Shown piece after piece: positions 37,393 to 51,831 of a stretch of 64,000 bases of DNA (the stretch's first letter is position 1; each line of letters begins with the position of its first letter). The DNA lies in NCBI GenBank assembly GCA_025331125.1, contig JAOALB010000162.1:52590-116589 (forward strand), given 5' to 3'. The position numbers and the translations under genes were made by a program. This DNA is from Mycogone perniciosa. Lineage: Eukaryota > Ascomycota > Sordariomycetes > Hypocreales > Hypocreaceae. The notes under the pieces were generated by a model. The model was not told the origin of the DNA, did not search any database, and was given only the letters and a program-made list of their open reading frames with translations.

Positions 37393-40031
37393 CACTTAAA
37401 TATAGCCTATAACCTATTACAGTATTTAAATAATACCTAAAATCTAGCTATTTAATATACTAAAAAATCTAGCCCTATACCTATTAGCTATTACAATAGT
37501 AATTTTACTAGGGATAAAGAATTAAATAAATCGATTTATAGCTATATTATTATGGTTACTAATAGGCTAATTAGCTGGAAATTAAAAAGGGGCTTAACTA
37601 TCTATCTCTTTATATTAAAAGTAGAGTTTATAGGTGTTATAAAAGTTACTAAAGAGATTTAATAGCTTATTAGCTTATATAAAGAGGTAGATTAACCAAT
37701 TAGACAGCTAATTTTATTACTTAACGATAAGAAAGGTGCTATCTCTACTTTAAATAACCCTGCCCCTTATAATTAAATAAAATATACTCTATTACAGTTT
37801 AATTATATTAAGGAATAGGTTAAAAATAGTATTATTACAGTTAGCTATCTAGAAACTAGTAATATAGTTACTAACAAGCTTACTAAGCCTTTTCCAGGTC
37901 CAAAATTAAAGAATTTTATAAGTCTCCTTAATCTTAAAAATTTACTTAAAGTATATACCTAAAATCCTTACCTTTTTTATAACTATTAGCTATTTTATAG
38001 TTATTAACTATCTTTATTACTTTTAGCTATATTAATAATCCTTTTTATTTTTATATTTTAATTACTTTCCTATATCTAGATTTTATATTTACTTTAAAGT
38101 TATATAGGATAGTATTTATTTTAAAGGGAGTGTTAAAAAGGAGGGCTAAAAAGCAAGGATTTTAGTGTATTTAAGTAACCTTCCTATCCTAGCTAGACCC
38201 GGAATTAAGCCCAACGCTAGGACCAAGCTTTAGAGGAACTTTAATGTAAGTTAAGAAATTTCTATTATCTTTAACAATAATAATTAAGCTAGGACCAGCT
38301 ACCCCGCTTACCTTAGACTTAATATAATAGGTATAATAGCTATTGTGAAAAATCTAACTATAATAGTTTCCTGTTTATATAGCTGTAAGTCGATTTAGAC
38401 GATTTCCTATATAAATAAATTTTGCGGAAAATAGGAATAAGGCTATAAACCTAATTCTACTACTATATTCTTATTATTTAGTCGGAGGACTATTATAGAA
38501 AACAAAGCTATTATTTATGCAATTACTTCTATACTGGCCGTATATACACTAGATATTCTATAGCTTTTCAGCTATTAGGTTAACTATAATTCAATTGTTT
38601 ATCTATTATTAACCCAATTAGACTCTTAGTTGTTTCCTTATTACTATATTATATACAGCTTCCTAGAAGCTGCATATATAAATAAGGTTTAGTATAACCT
38701 TCTCATTTTAACACACTTAAACACAGCCCGTAACCTATTATAGTATTTAAATAATACTTAAGATCTAGCTATTTAATATACTAGAAAATCTAGTCTTATA
38801 TTTATTAGCTATTGCAGTAGTAATTTTGCGAGGGATAAAGAATTAAGTAAATCGATTTATAGCTATATTATTATAATTACTAATAGGCCAATTAGCTGGA
38901 AATTAAAAAGGGGCTTAACTATCTATCTTTTTACGCTAAAAGCAGAGTTTATAGCTTTTATAGAAGCTATTAGAGAGATTCAATAGTTTATTAGCCTATA
39001 TAAAGAGGTAGATCGACCAATTAAACAGCCAATCTCTTTATTTAACAACAATAAAGGTGCTATTTCTACCTTAAATAACCCTACCCTTTATAATCAAACA
39101 AAATATACTCTGTTACAGTTTAATTATATTAGGGAATAGGTTAAAAATAGCGTTATTACAGTTAGCTATTTAAGAACCAGTAAAATAGTTGCTAATAGGC
39201 TTACTAAGCCTCTTTTAAGTCCAAAATTAAGGAATTTTATAAGTCTCTTTAATCTTAAAACTTTACCTAAAGTATATACTTAAGGTTTTTACCCTTCTTA
39301 TAGCTATTAGCTATTGTATAGCTATTAGCTATCCTTATTATTTTCAGCTATATTAGTAATCCTTTTTATTTTTATATTTTAGTTACTTTCCTATATCTAG
39401 ATCCTATATTTACTTTAAAGTTATATAAAATAGTATTTATTTTAAAGGGAGTGTTAAAAAGGAGGGCTAAAGAATAAGGATTTTAGTGTATTTAGGTAAC
39501 TTTCCTATTCTGGCTAGACCTGGAATTAGGCTTAACGCTAGGACTAAGTTTTAAAGGAACTTTAATATAAGTTAGGAAATTTCTGTTATTTTTAATAATA
39601 ATAATTAAGCTAGGACTAGCAACCCCGCCTACCCTAGACTTAATACAATAGGTATAATGGCTATTGTAAAAAATCTAATTAAAATGGTTTCCTATTTATA
39701 TAGCTATAAGTAGATTTAGACAATTTCCTATATAAATAAATTTTGCGGAAAATAAAAATAAAGCTATAGACCTAATTCTATTACTATATTCCTATTATTT
39801 AGTTAAAGGACTATTATTAAAAATAAAGTTATTATTTATATAATCCCTTTTATACTAGCTGTATATACACTAAATATTCTATAGCTATTAGCTATTAGAT
39901 TATTTACAATTTAATTATTTATTTATTATTAGCTTAATTAACCTTTTAGTTGTTTCTTTATTGCTGCGTTATATACAGTTTCCTAGAAGCTATATATAAA
40001 TAAGGTTTAGTATAACCTTATTATTTTAATA
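37393..40031 (+). repeat. Tandem duplication (about 1.32 kb x 2) of Copia C2 tail plus LTR
   Basis: 37393-38713 (internal tail, starting CACTTAAATATAGCC, plus LTR 38132-38713) is repeated directly as 38714-40031 (tail, starting CACTTAAACACAGCC, plus LTR 39452-40031). Both units carry the same polypurine context TTTTAAAGGGAG before TGTTAAAAAGG. Confidence 0.85.
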
Positions 40032-43000
40032 AAAGTATTTAAGGTTCTTATAGTCTATAATAATATTGAATTCTTATAAGCTTTATAATTTTAAGTATTA
40101 CTCTTTTATTACTTTAATAATAGCTAAAGGTTCTTTATCATAGATTTTATAATTATATTTTTGAATGTTATACTTTATAAAGAAAAATATAATAAAGTAT
40201 AAAATGCCGTTTTTATTATATTATAATAAAATACCGCTTAATGCCTAGTTAAAGGCGTTTATTTTAAAGACTATTTATTTATTATAGTTAAAAAGGGCTA
40301 AAATTAAAGCTAATTTAAAAGTATATTTAATTAAATTCAAGGCTTTTTGCTATTTTTCTCTTTAAATATATGATTAATCTTTCTTTAAAAGTTTATTTAA
40401 TAGTATAACTATTTTAAAGTATCTTTAAATAAAATAGTAATATAAGTTTATAAAGCTAAGGAACTTTTATAGGTCTTTTACTGTTTTAAGTAATTGCTAG
40501 TTTAATATAGCTTTAACCTTTCTAAGATTTCTCTTTAATCTTTTTAAAGTAATAATTAAATTAAAGTATTTTATTTTTATTATCTTAAACTTATATTTAA
40601 TAATATTGATTTAAAGGCTAGTATTTTAAAGGCAAGCTATTATTTTACAAATATATTTTTAATATTCCTTTGAACTTAAAAAGTATATTAAAATATTATT
40701 AAAGTATATTATATAAATGCAGTTAAAAAGGTTATAAACAGTATAGTTAATATAATATTAAAATATAATAGGCGTATTATAAAGGGTAAAAGGTATAATT
40801 AATATCTTAAAAAGGCTAAACCTTATAATAAATACTGTATTTTATATATCTCTTTTAATAAGATAAAGGTTATTAAATGCGACAATAATATTAAGTTTTA
40901 TATATACCTTTAAACAGCTTAAAGTATTAAAGGTTTCCTAGATTAATAGTAATAGGTATTAATTTTTAATAGTAATATTATTTAAGGTTTAATAGTTTTA
41001 ATAGATATAAATACTGCCTTTTAATTTTATAGCTAAAAAGAGGGGAGTAGTATATTATATTTGCAATTTTCGGATAAATCCTTCTATTAAATTACTATTT
41101 AACTATTTTCTTATTACATGTAGTTTATTTAATAAACATAGCCTATTCTTTTAATATAAAAGGTCTTTTCCCAGTAATATTTCAATTTTATAGTCCTAGG
41201 CCTATTATAACAAAGGTTTATTTACTATCTTTAATAGGAAGGTATCATATAGGTTATACAGCCAGGATAGTAGTTTCTTTAAAATATCTAGCTTATTAAA
41301 CTTAAACTTTCCTACTATAAATTTCTTTATATTAATAGCTATAATTTCTGTTAATTATCCTAAAGAGTAGTATATATTAATAAAGTTATATATTCTTTTT
41401 AATAATATGATTTTTACTTTAATATAGTCTTTTTATTCCATAAATATTTATTAAAAAAACTTATTTAAAAGTTTTAATAGGTTAATAGGCGTTAATTATT
41501 TAATTTTAATAGCTTAATTAATCTTTTTTTAAATTACTTTTATAGCGCGGATATATGATTAATAATAAAAGGTAATAAAGTTTATAACTGCTATTATTTA
41601 TATATCCGCTATATCTAAATATACTTTTTAATCCTAGGGTTTAGTTCAGTTTTATAGAAATAGTATATTAAAAGGTAATAGTAATAGCTTTAATAGGGGT
41701 TTTCCTTTTTATTATTAACTGTAAATTATAAAGGAAGGCAGCAGCTTTATATATATTTAATTTAAAATTATCTATACCTATATTTCTTTATTATTAATTC
41801 TGCTATACCTATAGGTTATATAGTAATTTGAATTTAATATTAAGGTTTATACACTATATAGTTTATAAACTCCCTTTCTAGTTAAGTTACAATTTTCCTT
41901 TTTTTAAGTATTTTTAATTAATAGTTATTAATATAATATAGTTTTTTATTTAGTTAAATTAAACACTGCTTTATTTAAAGTATCTTTAACTATTAATTAC
42001 TAGTAATATATATTCCTTATATTAACTTTAATAAAGTTATTTTTTATTTTAACTGCTATTAAAACGTATATAAGGCTAGTTATATTCTTTATAAGGCAAT
42101 AATTATAATAGTAATAAGATTTAAAAGTAATAGTTAATTTTTCTTAATTAATACTACAGTTATATTTTTTAGCTATAAAAAGCTAAAAATAATAGGTATA
42201 TTATTAAAGATATTTATAATAAAAAAAAGGTAAAATTCTTTATAAAGGCTAATTACAGTTTATATAATAAAAAAGTTTAGAATTTTATTAACTATACTTT
42301 TATTAATAAAAAAAAGGGTTTTAATAAATAGTAGTTATTAAATAATAATATTAAATTATTTAATAAAGGTATAGCTAATAAAAGCTTAAAGTATATAGCT
42401 ATTATCTATTAAAGCTTTTATATTAATATAAATATTATATATAAAAGATAATATAATTTATATTAAAAGGGATTTACTATCTATTAATTTAAGTTTAAAG
42501 GGCTTTTAATTAAAAAGGCAGCAATAGATTTATTTTAAAATAATGGTACTATTTACAGTTAACCTTTACTTATAACCTTTAATAAAGGTTAATCTTTTCC
42601 TTAGTTTATAAGTTAAGTTTAGGTTTTTAATAAATATAGCTGGCTAAATTAAAATAGGTTAAAAGTTAATAAAGTAATGCTATTATTATTGTTTTTATTA
42701 ATACTTAAAGAGGGTATATTATTTAAAGCTTAAATTTATAAGTTAATTTAGCGTTATAGGTAATATTAATATATTATTAAGGTTTAATTATTATACTTTA
42801 CTAAACTATTTTACTGTTAACTTTAACGTGCTGTTAGGTTAAAGTATAACTGGTATAGCTAGATTTAATAATTTTAGTTTTATACTTAATATAAATTTCT
42901 TTAATATATATTAACCTATTTTTTTATTGTATTTATTAAAGCCATAATTTACTTTTTTATAGTAAAAGTATAGTCTTTTACTAATATATTCTTTATAAAA

Positions 43001-44168
43001 GACTTAAAGGTAAAGTGGTATAATATATATAATATTTAACTATATTAAATTATTAATTAGCGTTAAAGCAGTAGTTTAATTATTTACTTAGTTATTTATT
43101 TAGATATTTTATTAGTGTTAATAATATTATTACTATTATTAATAGCTTTATTAATATTAGCCTATTTAAGTAATGCACAAAGTATTATAATAGGCGCCTT
43201 TTTAAAGCCTATTATAAATAGCTTAATAAAGTTAATATTATTTAATAAAGTTAAATTTATTTAATTGATTTATTTAGGTTTTAATAGTATTAATAAATTC
43301 TTAAAACACTTTTATTTTTAAAGCCTTTACTATTTACTTAGCAGTTTTATTATATTCACTATTTAATATAAATAATTTTACTATAAAGTTTTAAAAAGGC
43401 GTATTTAATACATATAGGTTATTAAAAGACTATAATGCCTTTTAAAATAAATTAATTCTTTTATATTATATATTAAAATCAATAAAGAGTATTATATTAC
43501 TCTTTTAATATTATTAGGCAGGGTTATTAACATTTTTAATAATAGTATTAAAGTTTCTTTATTATAGTTGATATATATCTCCCTTTAAAAGGCCTATAAT
43601 ATATAAAATCTTTTTAAGTTTAATTAAAAAGCTTAATTAATTATTTATAAAGGTAATATTAATTTAAAAGTATTAATTAATATATTTTTATTAATATTTA
43701 ATTATGTTCTTTTATTTACGATTAAATTATTTAAAGTTTTTAATTTAATAGCAGTTAAATAGGTTATTATTTCTAGTATTTAATAGTAAAGCTATATTTA
43801 AGGCTTTAATTTAAGCTTTAGTTTATACTTTAAAGTTTTAATTTTTAGTTGCGTATTTTAAAATTTCCTATTTAAAGGTTTACTTTTACTTTTTATATTA
43901 AATTAAGCCTTTATTTATTATTTAATTAAAAAGATAAAACTAATAATAAAAACTATTATTTTTAATAATTATATTTATTAAATATATATAATTGCTATTA
44001 ATATTAGACTTTTATAAGGTTTTAAAAAGAAAAGGGAATAGTGCTAGCTTTATAGTAAAGACTATAGTCTATTAGGCTAGGTTAAGTTATAAAGTGAGGT
44101 TTAAGGCATTTATATTTATCTCGCTTATAATTAATTTCCTATAAGTATAGGATTTAAAGGGTATAGGC
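40032..44168 (-). mobile_element. Gypsy retrotransposon, minus strand, right part; RNase H, reverse transcriptase, upstream region
   Basis: On the minus strand RNase H at about 40330-40032 joins 32215 across the Copia insertion (IIDYKNLKYF then ILTKAL-like). Reverse transcriptase lies at about 41.7-40.4 kb. It includes the GGATTTATCCG...TACTACTCCCC segment (41041-41082) also present at 471-520. Gag and protease should lie at 42-44 kb but are unreadable. It is heavily RIP-mutated. Confidence 0.7.
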
Positions 44169-47100
44169 TATTATAGTATACGGAACAGCGGGTTAAAGTA
44201 ATATCTTTGTTATGCCTTAAATAAGGCAAGAAGCTATAAAAATATAGTTTAGAGGTGTAAGACTAAGCCATTATATAAGGACGCATATAATGCTAATAAG
44301 TTATTAAAGGGCGGGTTTAGTGCTATAACAGTACCCCCCCCTTTTAAACTCTATTTGCCTTTAAATAGCTATTCTAAGACTATATATATTCTAATCCTCC
44401 TATTATATTAATTCCGTTATAAGCGGCTGCTGCGTTATAGGTTCAGCTAGTTAGTTATCTTCCTCTTTTTAACCTAGGCAGGCAGGCTAGGCTTATTAGG
44501 GTTTTTTATATAGTATTTTAAAAGGGCGGCGTTTTATCCTTTAAGGTTTTTCGCGGGTTGCTAGCTTAGTATATAGTGTTTTTAAGCTATATAATAATAT
44601 AGGCTATTTTTATTATAATAGTTAAGGATATTATTAAATTCCTACTTTTTTATTATTTTATTTATTTTGTTATCTCTTTTAAGGATTTATCCCTATATAT
44701 TTTTATTCTTTTATTTATTAATAGCGTTTTATCCCGGCAGATATATTTATTAGGCTGCTTTATTAACTGCTAGTAGTTTAAAGAGAGAGTTATAAAATAT
44801 AGGGAAAATGCAGATACAGTTAAAGAGTTTAAGTTAATAGGCTTAAAGGTATATATTAAGGATTTTATATAGGCTTATATATTTATTATCTCCCTTTTTT
44901 ATTAAGCAGTTTATTTTAACGTATTTAATCTTTAACTATACCTTTTTGTTAACTGTAAATTAGTATAAGTCCTCCTTTAATATATTGGCTGCAGCTTTAT
45001 ATTAAGCGATTAATTATACTATAAAGGCTTTTAGTTAATTTAGGATTTATTAGAAATACTTAGCTATAGTATTTATTTTATAAAAACTCTTTTTTTAAAT
45101 AATAAATAGGTTTAGCGGGTAAAGGTTTAAAGGCTTAACTTTTAAGTATAGGTAAAAACTATAATTTATAAAAAATAGCAAGGTTCCTATTATTTTAGAT
45201 ATTTAGTAATTTTAGGCAAACTCTATAAATAGCAGTTAATTTATTTAATTATTTTAGTAAAAACTTTTAAACTGCCTGAAATACTGCTTTATTTTTATAT
45301 TTAACTGTTTAGTTTAGCTATTAGTTTTTAAATAATAGGCTAAAGAATATTTAAAGTAGATTTTAAGTTATTGAAATAGCTGCTTTTAGAATTTATATAT
45401 AAACTAAGTACCCTAGTTTAATATAATTATTTCTAAAGCTTTATATAAAGTATAAATACGCAAAATAAAGGTATTAGTCAGTTTTTTAGTATTAAATATA
45501 TAAGTAGCAATAAAATAGTATATCTTTATTAAGCAGTATACTACTATAAGGATATTTTGATAAACTAAGCTTTACTAGTTATAGTTAAGCAGTAATATAA
45601 TATAATTTATTAAAATATTACTTTAAGCCTAAAATAATATTAATAATAGTTTTAGGAATTTTAAAGGAGTAGATTTACTTAACTTTATTTAAAAGTATAG
45701 GTTATAACCTTTAATAAAAGTATTAATATTAGCTAATATTTACAGCTACTAATATATACAGTTAAAGAGGTTTAGTATTTTTATTTATCTTAAATATCCT
45801 TTTAGCCTAGAAGAGTATATTTAATATATAATTTATATTTTTACTTTATCTGTTAATAAAAGGAAAAGTTATTCCTAGTAATATATTTAATTACTATTGA
45901 TTTAAAAGTTTTATATAGCTGCCTTTAAGTTACTTTAAATGCTTTTAGGCTATTATTAAACGGCTAGGTCTTAAAGCGCCTGCATTATAATACTCGCTAT
46001 ATTTAATATTTTATAGGCTTTATTAATTATTCTATTAATTAATATCTTTAAGTCTAAAATTAAAGTGTTAGTTATTATAGTAAAGAGGTTTTTATTATTT
46101 ATATTTCCTATAATATCGGTATAGGTATAGGGGTTAAAGTAGCTTTCTAAAAGTAAAATTCTTTTTTTTAATTAACTATTATTTTAATTTAACTTTATAA
46201 GGATATTTTAAAATCTTTTATTTAATATATTAAGCTTTACTGCTTTTAATTTAGGCCAATAAATAATCTGGAAATTATATTAAAATAAAAATTTAAATTA
46301 GCAGATTAATTTTTAATTTAATACTTTAATAGTTATAAAGTATTTTAAGTTTTTATAGTCTATAATAATTTTAAATTTATTTTTTATACTTGAAAGCTTA
46401 AAGCGCTATTCTTTTAATAATTTGATAATAGCTAGCAGTTTTTTATTATAAATTTTATAATTGTATTTAATAGGTAAATACTTTAATAAAAAATATACTA
46501 TTAATTATAAGATATTATTTTTATTATATTAAGAGAGAATATTATTAAATATTTAATTTAAGGCATTTATTTTTAAGACTGTCTTTTTATTATAATTAAA
46601 GAAGGCGAGGATCAAAGCAGTTATAGACTAGGTTTTAAGGCAGTTAAATACAGTAATATAAAGTTTTATTTAATTTTATAGTATATTTTTTTTAAAAGGT
46701 TATTTAAAGGTTTATAGATATTAGAGAAGTCTTTAATAAACTGCTAATAGAAATTCGCGAAGCTTAAGAAATATTAGAGTTTATAGAGGTTTAAAGGTCT
46801 CTTTTAATTTATAATTGCAGCTACTTTTTTAAAGTCTATTTTAATGCTATTATTTATAATAATTAAGCTAAAGTATTTTATTTTTATTATTTTAAATTTA
46901 CATCTTTTAATAGCAACTTAAAGACTTATATTAATTAATTTATCTATAACTTTCTACATATATTATTAATATTCTTTTTATATAGCTAAATAAATTAAAA
47001 TATTATTAAGGTAGGCTATATAGGTTTTATTAAGTAAATTGTATAAGGTATAGTTAATAGAGTATTAAAAAGAGGCTAAGGCGTTATAAAGGCTGAAAGG

Positions 47101-50100
47101 TATAATAAAGGTTTTAAGTAGCTTAAATTAAGTTATAAAAGCTATCTTTTATTTATATCCCTTTACGATTTTAAGTTTATTAAAAGCGGCTATTATATCC
47201 AGTTTAATATAAAATCTAGTATCATATAAAGTATTTAATATTTCCTAGATTAGCAGCAATAAATAGCGATTCTTTATAATAATGTTATTAATGCTTTAAT
47301 AGTTTTAATAAATACAGATACCTCTTTTAAGTTTTATAGTAAAAAGTAGGGGGGCAGTATATTTTACTTTAGATTCTTTAATAAATCCTTTAGCTAGGTT
47401 TTTATCTAGCTATTTCTTTATAACTTAAAGTTTACTTAGTGATATTAGGCGGTTTTTTTAATATAGTGGTTTTTTCCCTAGTAAAAGCTTAATTTTATAG
47501 TTTTATAATCTCTTAAAGGGGAGTTTATTTACTAATTATAAAAGGAAGCCAATAATTTTATCTTATAGCTAATTAAGAATTTTCTTTTAAATATTACTTT
47601 CTATTAGTTTTGGCTTTACTTTTATAAACTTATTAATATTCAACTTTAATATCCTTAAAAGGTGCTTTCCGCTATAGTAGTATATAAAGAATTTATAGAA
47701 AGTTTAAGGGAATAATACTTATACTGCTATAAAGCTGCTTTATTTCTATAATATACTTATAAAGGTATCTTTATTAAGCTTTAATAGTTAATATACTTTA
47801 TATTCCTACTTTTATATATCTTTTACTAAATTTATTTAAATTAATTTTATATATTAAGCAGATAGGCTTTTATAGAATTAAATAAATGATATTATAGTAA
47901 ATATTTAAATATCTGTTAAGTTAAATCGCTTATATAGCGCTATTATTATAAGCTTATTAAGTATTAATATATTTAGCTTAAAGAGTTATATTAAATTGCG
48001 TTAATATAAATATTAATAGCTACTGGCTATAGGTATTATTAAAATTAATATTAAAGGCTTATTTAATATTATTTATGCCTTAGTCTTTAATCTTTTACAC
48101 TTATTAGGTTAATAAATGTAATAGTGATTTTGCCCTAGTATTAGTATAAGGTTAATATATAGGTCCCTTTTTCCCTGTTAAAGCGTTATTTTTTTTAATA
48201 TATTTTTAATATAGGCTTAAAACTTAACTTTCTTTTAAACCTTTTTTTTTATCTTTTTAATATATTATTTTATTTTTTATTAGTAGTATAAAGTATTAAC
48301 TTTAAAGGTTTATTTAAGATATTAATATTATATAAAATAACTATTAGGCTAAAGATTATTAGTATAGTATAGGTTTAAAAGTAATAATTTATTAAATAGT
48401 ATTATAAATTAAAAGTAACTGTTAATATAGGCTAGTTAATATTAGGATTATATTACTATAGTTATAGTATTTTAAAGATAAAGGGGTTTTAATTTTAAAG
48501 ATTAATAATAAAAATTATATATAGCTTTCTGTATTCCTTTATCTTTATATTTAGGATTATATAGTTAATAAGCTATACTGCTACTTTACTATTAGTTAAA
48601 ATAAGGCTTTTTGGTTTAGGCAATTATATTATTATTATTTAAGATTTTTAAAGAAAATGCTAGTCTATAAAGCTTTATATTAAACAGCTACTATTAATAA
48701 AGGTTAATATAGTTACTAATAAATATATAAAGAATAATATAGTATAGATAAATAGTAATTTACTATTTATAGTATTTAAAATTAATAGTCTATTATTAAT
48801 AATAATCTATTATATTTATAAAGGTTTTAGATTTATAGGCTATTTTAATATTTTATTGCGCTTTTTAATGCAATATTATTAAAACACTACTCTTTTCCTT
48901 ACTTTTTTATATTAAAAGTTATATTTTTATAAGCAAGTATATCGCTAAAAGTAATTAATCTTTTAATAAAGCTAGTTGTATTAATATAGTGTAAAAATAG
49001 GTTTTTGTAGTATAATATATTATTTCTTTAAGCTAAAAAGTGCTAGTATTATAGGAATTAAAGAGTAGGAATTTATAATACTAGTATACTTTTTCCCTGG
49101 CTTAAGATATATACCCTGCTTTAAAGCGCTATAGTGCTATTACTTTAATATTTTCTATATCTTAAAAAACTACTACTATATCCCTATAAAGTTTAAGGTT
49201 TTATAGTATTAGCTTTCTGCTTTTTTATATAGTTATTAACTATATATTAACTGCTATAATAGTAATATAAGTTATAGAGTTATTAGTATTTTTTGCGTTG
49301 TAAAATAAAGGATATAGTATTTAACTGTATAGGATTGCCTATATCTTCTTACTTTAAAAGGTTTAGTTTATTTTAAAGCAGCGCTTATTAAAAAGTATAG
49401 TTACTGCTTAGCTTTTTAAACTTACAGTTACCTTTAAGTTTAATATAATAAGCCTACTTTTTAAAGTTATTATAAACTTTTTAATTAAAAGCTTTTTAAG
49501 TAAATTAATTATTTTTATTTATAGGCTTATTACTTTTATTAATAAAGGCAGCAGCTATTTTTTTAAATACTTTAAAGTAAAAGGCATTAACCTTTTAAGT
49601 ATTAGTTTTACTGGCTTAAGCTGCTAGTTTATATAATTTAATAATAAAGTTTTAAAATAGCTTATTTACTATATAATAGGTATTAAACTCTTAGGCAGCA
49701 GATTGCGAAAGGTTAAGAGTTTTATACTATAAGTTTAAAAATTTAATAAAGGTTTTACTACTTTTTTATTCTTATATTATATTATTTTTTTTTATAATAT
49801 AGTTAAATGCCTTTTATATTAAGTTATAAATATTATTATTTAGTTAACTGCTAATATAAAGGATATATTTATAAAAGGTATTAAAGTATTTAGTATTAAT
49901 TATAATATTATATATTATAGTAGAAGGCTAGTTTATATACTTTTACTAATACGTTTTTATATTTTTATCCTTAATATTAAATTTATTTTTAAAGTTATTA
50001 GTTTAATACTTAAAGATATTATTACTTTTAGCTTTAATAAACTTATTAATTATCTTACTTTAGCTTTAAACTTTATATTAGGTAAGCTTTAAGTTTTTAA

Positions 50101-50757
50101 TAATAGTAGTATGTTTTATTTTTTTTTATTTTAAAGCTATATTAAAGTTATACTTTTAGTTTTAAAAGTAATTAAAGATAATATTAAAGAACTGCTTAAG
50201 TTTTAATGCTTAAAGCTATAGGGTTAGGTTATAGTTATTATTATAAGCTTTTAAAATAGTATAAATATAAAGCTAATTGCAGAAGTAATTAGCAAGCTTT
50301 GCTTTTTAATTAAAGTCCCCCTCTATACCTTTTATATTTATTTTAATATTTTTAGGTTAAATATAGGCTAAGGAATTAAGTATAGGCTAAAGAGTTAAGC
50401 TAAAGTATATTCTTTACTGTAAGGATATAGGCTTTTAGGCTTAAGGTTTTGCTATAGTTAAAGATTAGTGAATTTCCTGTAAGATATAAGGCTTTTTATA
50501 GTATTGCGACTAGGCTATTAGCGACTTTATTAATTCTTTTTAAGCAGGGTTAAAGGCTAGGGGTAATAACGCAGTTATTATAGGAAGGTATAAACTATTA
50601 CGGTATATAGAATAGCGGGTTAAGGTAATATTTCTATTATACTTTAAATAAGGTAAAAAGTTATAAAAATATAGTTTGGAGGTATAGGACTAAGCTATTA
50701 GGTGAGGATATATATAATGCTGATGAGTTATTAGAGGGCAGGTTTGGTGCCGTAATA
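44169..50757 (-). mobile_element. Complete-length Gypsy element (G2), minus strand, RIP-degraded
   Basis: LTRs of 162 bp each lie at 44169-44330 (3') and 50596-50757 (5'). The polypurine tract TACCCCCCCCTTTT (complement) is at 44332-44345. Minus-strand order is gag, reverse transcriptase (about 47.4-46.6 kb), RNase H (about 46.6-46.3 kb) and integrase to about 44.7 kb. The flanks AGGC at 44165-44168 and 50759-50762 agree, with TAGGC versus AAGGC as the five-base duplication. Total length is 6589 bp. No frame is intact. Confidence 0.8.
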
Positions 50758-50877
50758 AAGGCTAAGCTATAAAGGTATTATTATAGGTTTAGAAATAAAA
50801 GGGGAATTTAAAGAAATTTATAATTAATTAAGTATATACCTTGCAATAGCGCAGCTAAGTTAAAGGATAATATAAAC

Positions 50878-51049
50878 TATTATAGTATAGGAAGGTAGAT
50901 TAAGGTAAATATTATTATTATACTATAGAGAGTAAAGAAGCCTTAAGGCTTTATAGAAAGCTATAGCTAGGAACGCGTTAAGGCCTGGTTATATAACTAG
51001 AGCTTACGTAATAGGGCGTTAATATCGCGTTATAGTCAGTGCTATAACA
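50878..51049 (-). repeat. Solo G1 LTR, minus orientation
   Basis: 172 bp, the same length as the LTR at 3634-3805, running in reverse from TATTATAGTATAGG to GTGCTATAACA. It is moderately RIP-mutated, and several CpG-containing blocks (GGAACGCGTTAAGGCC, ACGTAATAGGGCG) are preserved. No target duplication is seen. Confidence 0.75.
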
Positions 51050-51431
51050 GCAGTTTAACGTTATTAAAATAAATAAATAAATCTATTTAAAATAATATTT
51101 AAAATTGAGTTTATATATGTATTTAAATAATAAAATAATTAATATAAAATAAATAAATAATAGTTTAAAATACCTAATAATAAATATAGATTATTAAAAT
51201 AGAATTATTTGATTATAGTAATTTTAATATAAAGAGGATAACTTAATACAAATTAAATATATAGATATTAATAGTATATATAATAATAATTTTATTTTTA
51301 ATTTTCCTTTTTTTATAATATACTCCTTTTATTATTTCTTTATATTATTAATATTAACTTTAAAGCATTAATAAAATAAACGTTTTATTATAATTTACTG
51401 CTTTTAGTTTTAATATTTATAGGGAAAGGTT

Positions 51432-51831
51432 TATTAAAAGTAACTAATATATTTAATATATTTATACTCCTTTTTATTAGCTTATCTAAAAAAAAGGTTA
51501 AGTATTTATTTAAATAGCTATTAAATTAAAAAAGTATAACAGTATAAAAATAAAATAAATAAACCTAGTATAATAAAATAATAACTTAGATTTTCCTTTA
51601 ATATATTACTTTACCTATAGTTTTATACCTATTAAGGTATTATAAGGTAACTGTTAGCTGCTTTCAGCTATAGACATTATAATTAAATAATTTATAGTAT
51701 TTTTTAGTCTTTATATTATTTAACTGCAGCTTTATGGTTCTATTAAAAGCGCGGTTCCTACGCTTTATTTAGGCTATTATTAGTGTATATATATATATAT
51801 ATATATTTAAAGTGCCGATTCTCCTTTAATA
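51432..51831 (+). repeat. LTR family L4, RIP-mutated copy
   Basis: About 400 bp aligning throughout with 31114-31499 (AACTAATATATTTAATATATTTATACTCC, TAAGGTAACTGTTAGCTGC, GCGCGGTTCC). TGTTGGGGG is changed to TATTAAAAG. A TATATA microsatellite is expanded near 51790-51810. Confidence 0.7.

Larger units (their letters stand above)
32216..40031 (+). mobile_element. Copia family C2 retrotransposon with three LTRs, target duplication AAAGT
   Basis: LTRs lie at 32216-32791, 38132-38713 and 39452-40031. The pol remnant between LTR 1 and LTR 2 shows Copia reverse transcriptase at about 36590-37120, with the YVDD box mutated to YINNC. RNase H runs to about 37930, with PISYYNSNFTRDKELNKS, and ends in a degraded LTKPFPGPKLKNFISLL. 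After LTR 2 the last about 738 bp of the internal region and an LTR are repeated. AAAGT at 32211-32215 equals 40032-40036, so the whole three-LTR structure is bounded by one target duplication. RIP is moderate and the element is not functional. Confidence 0.85.
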
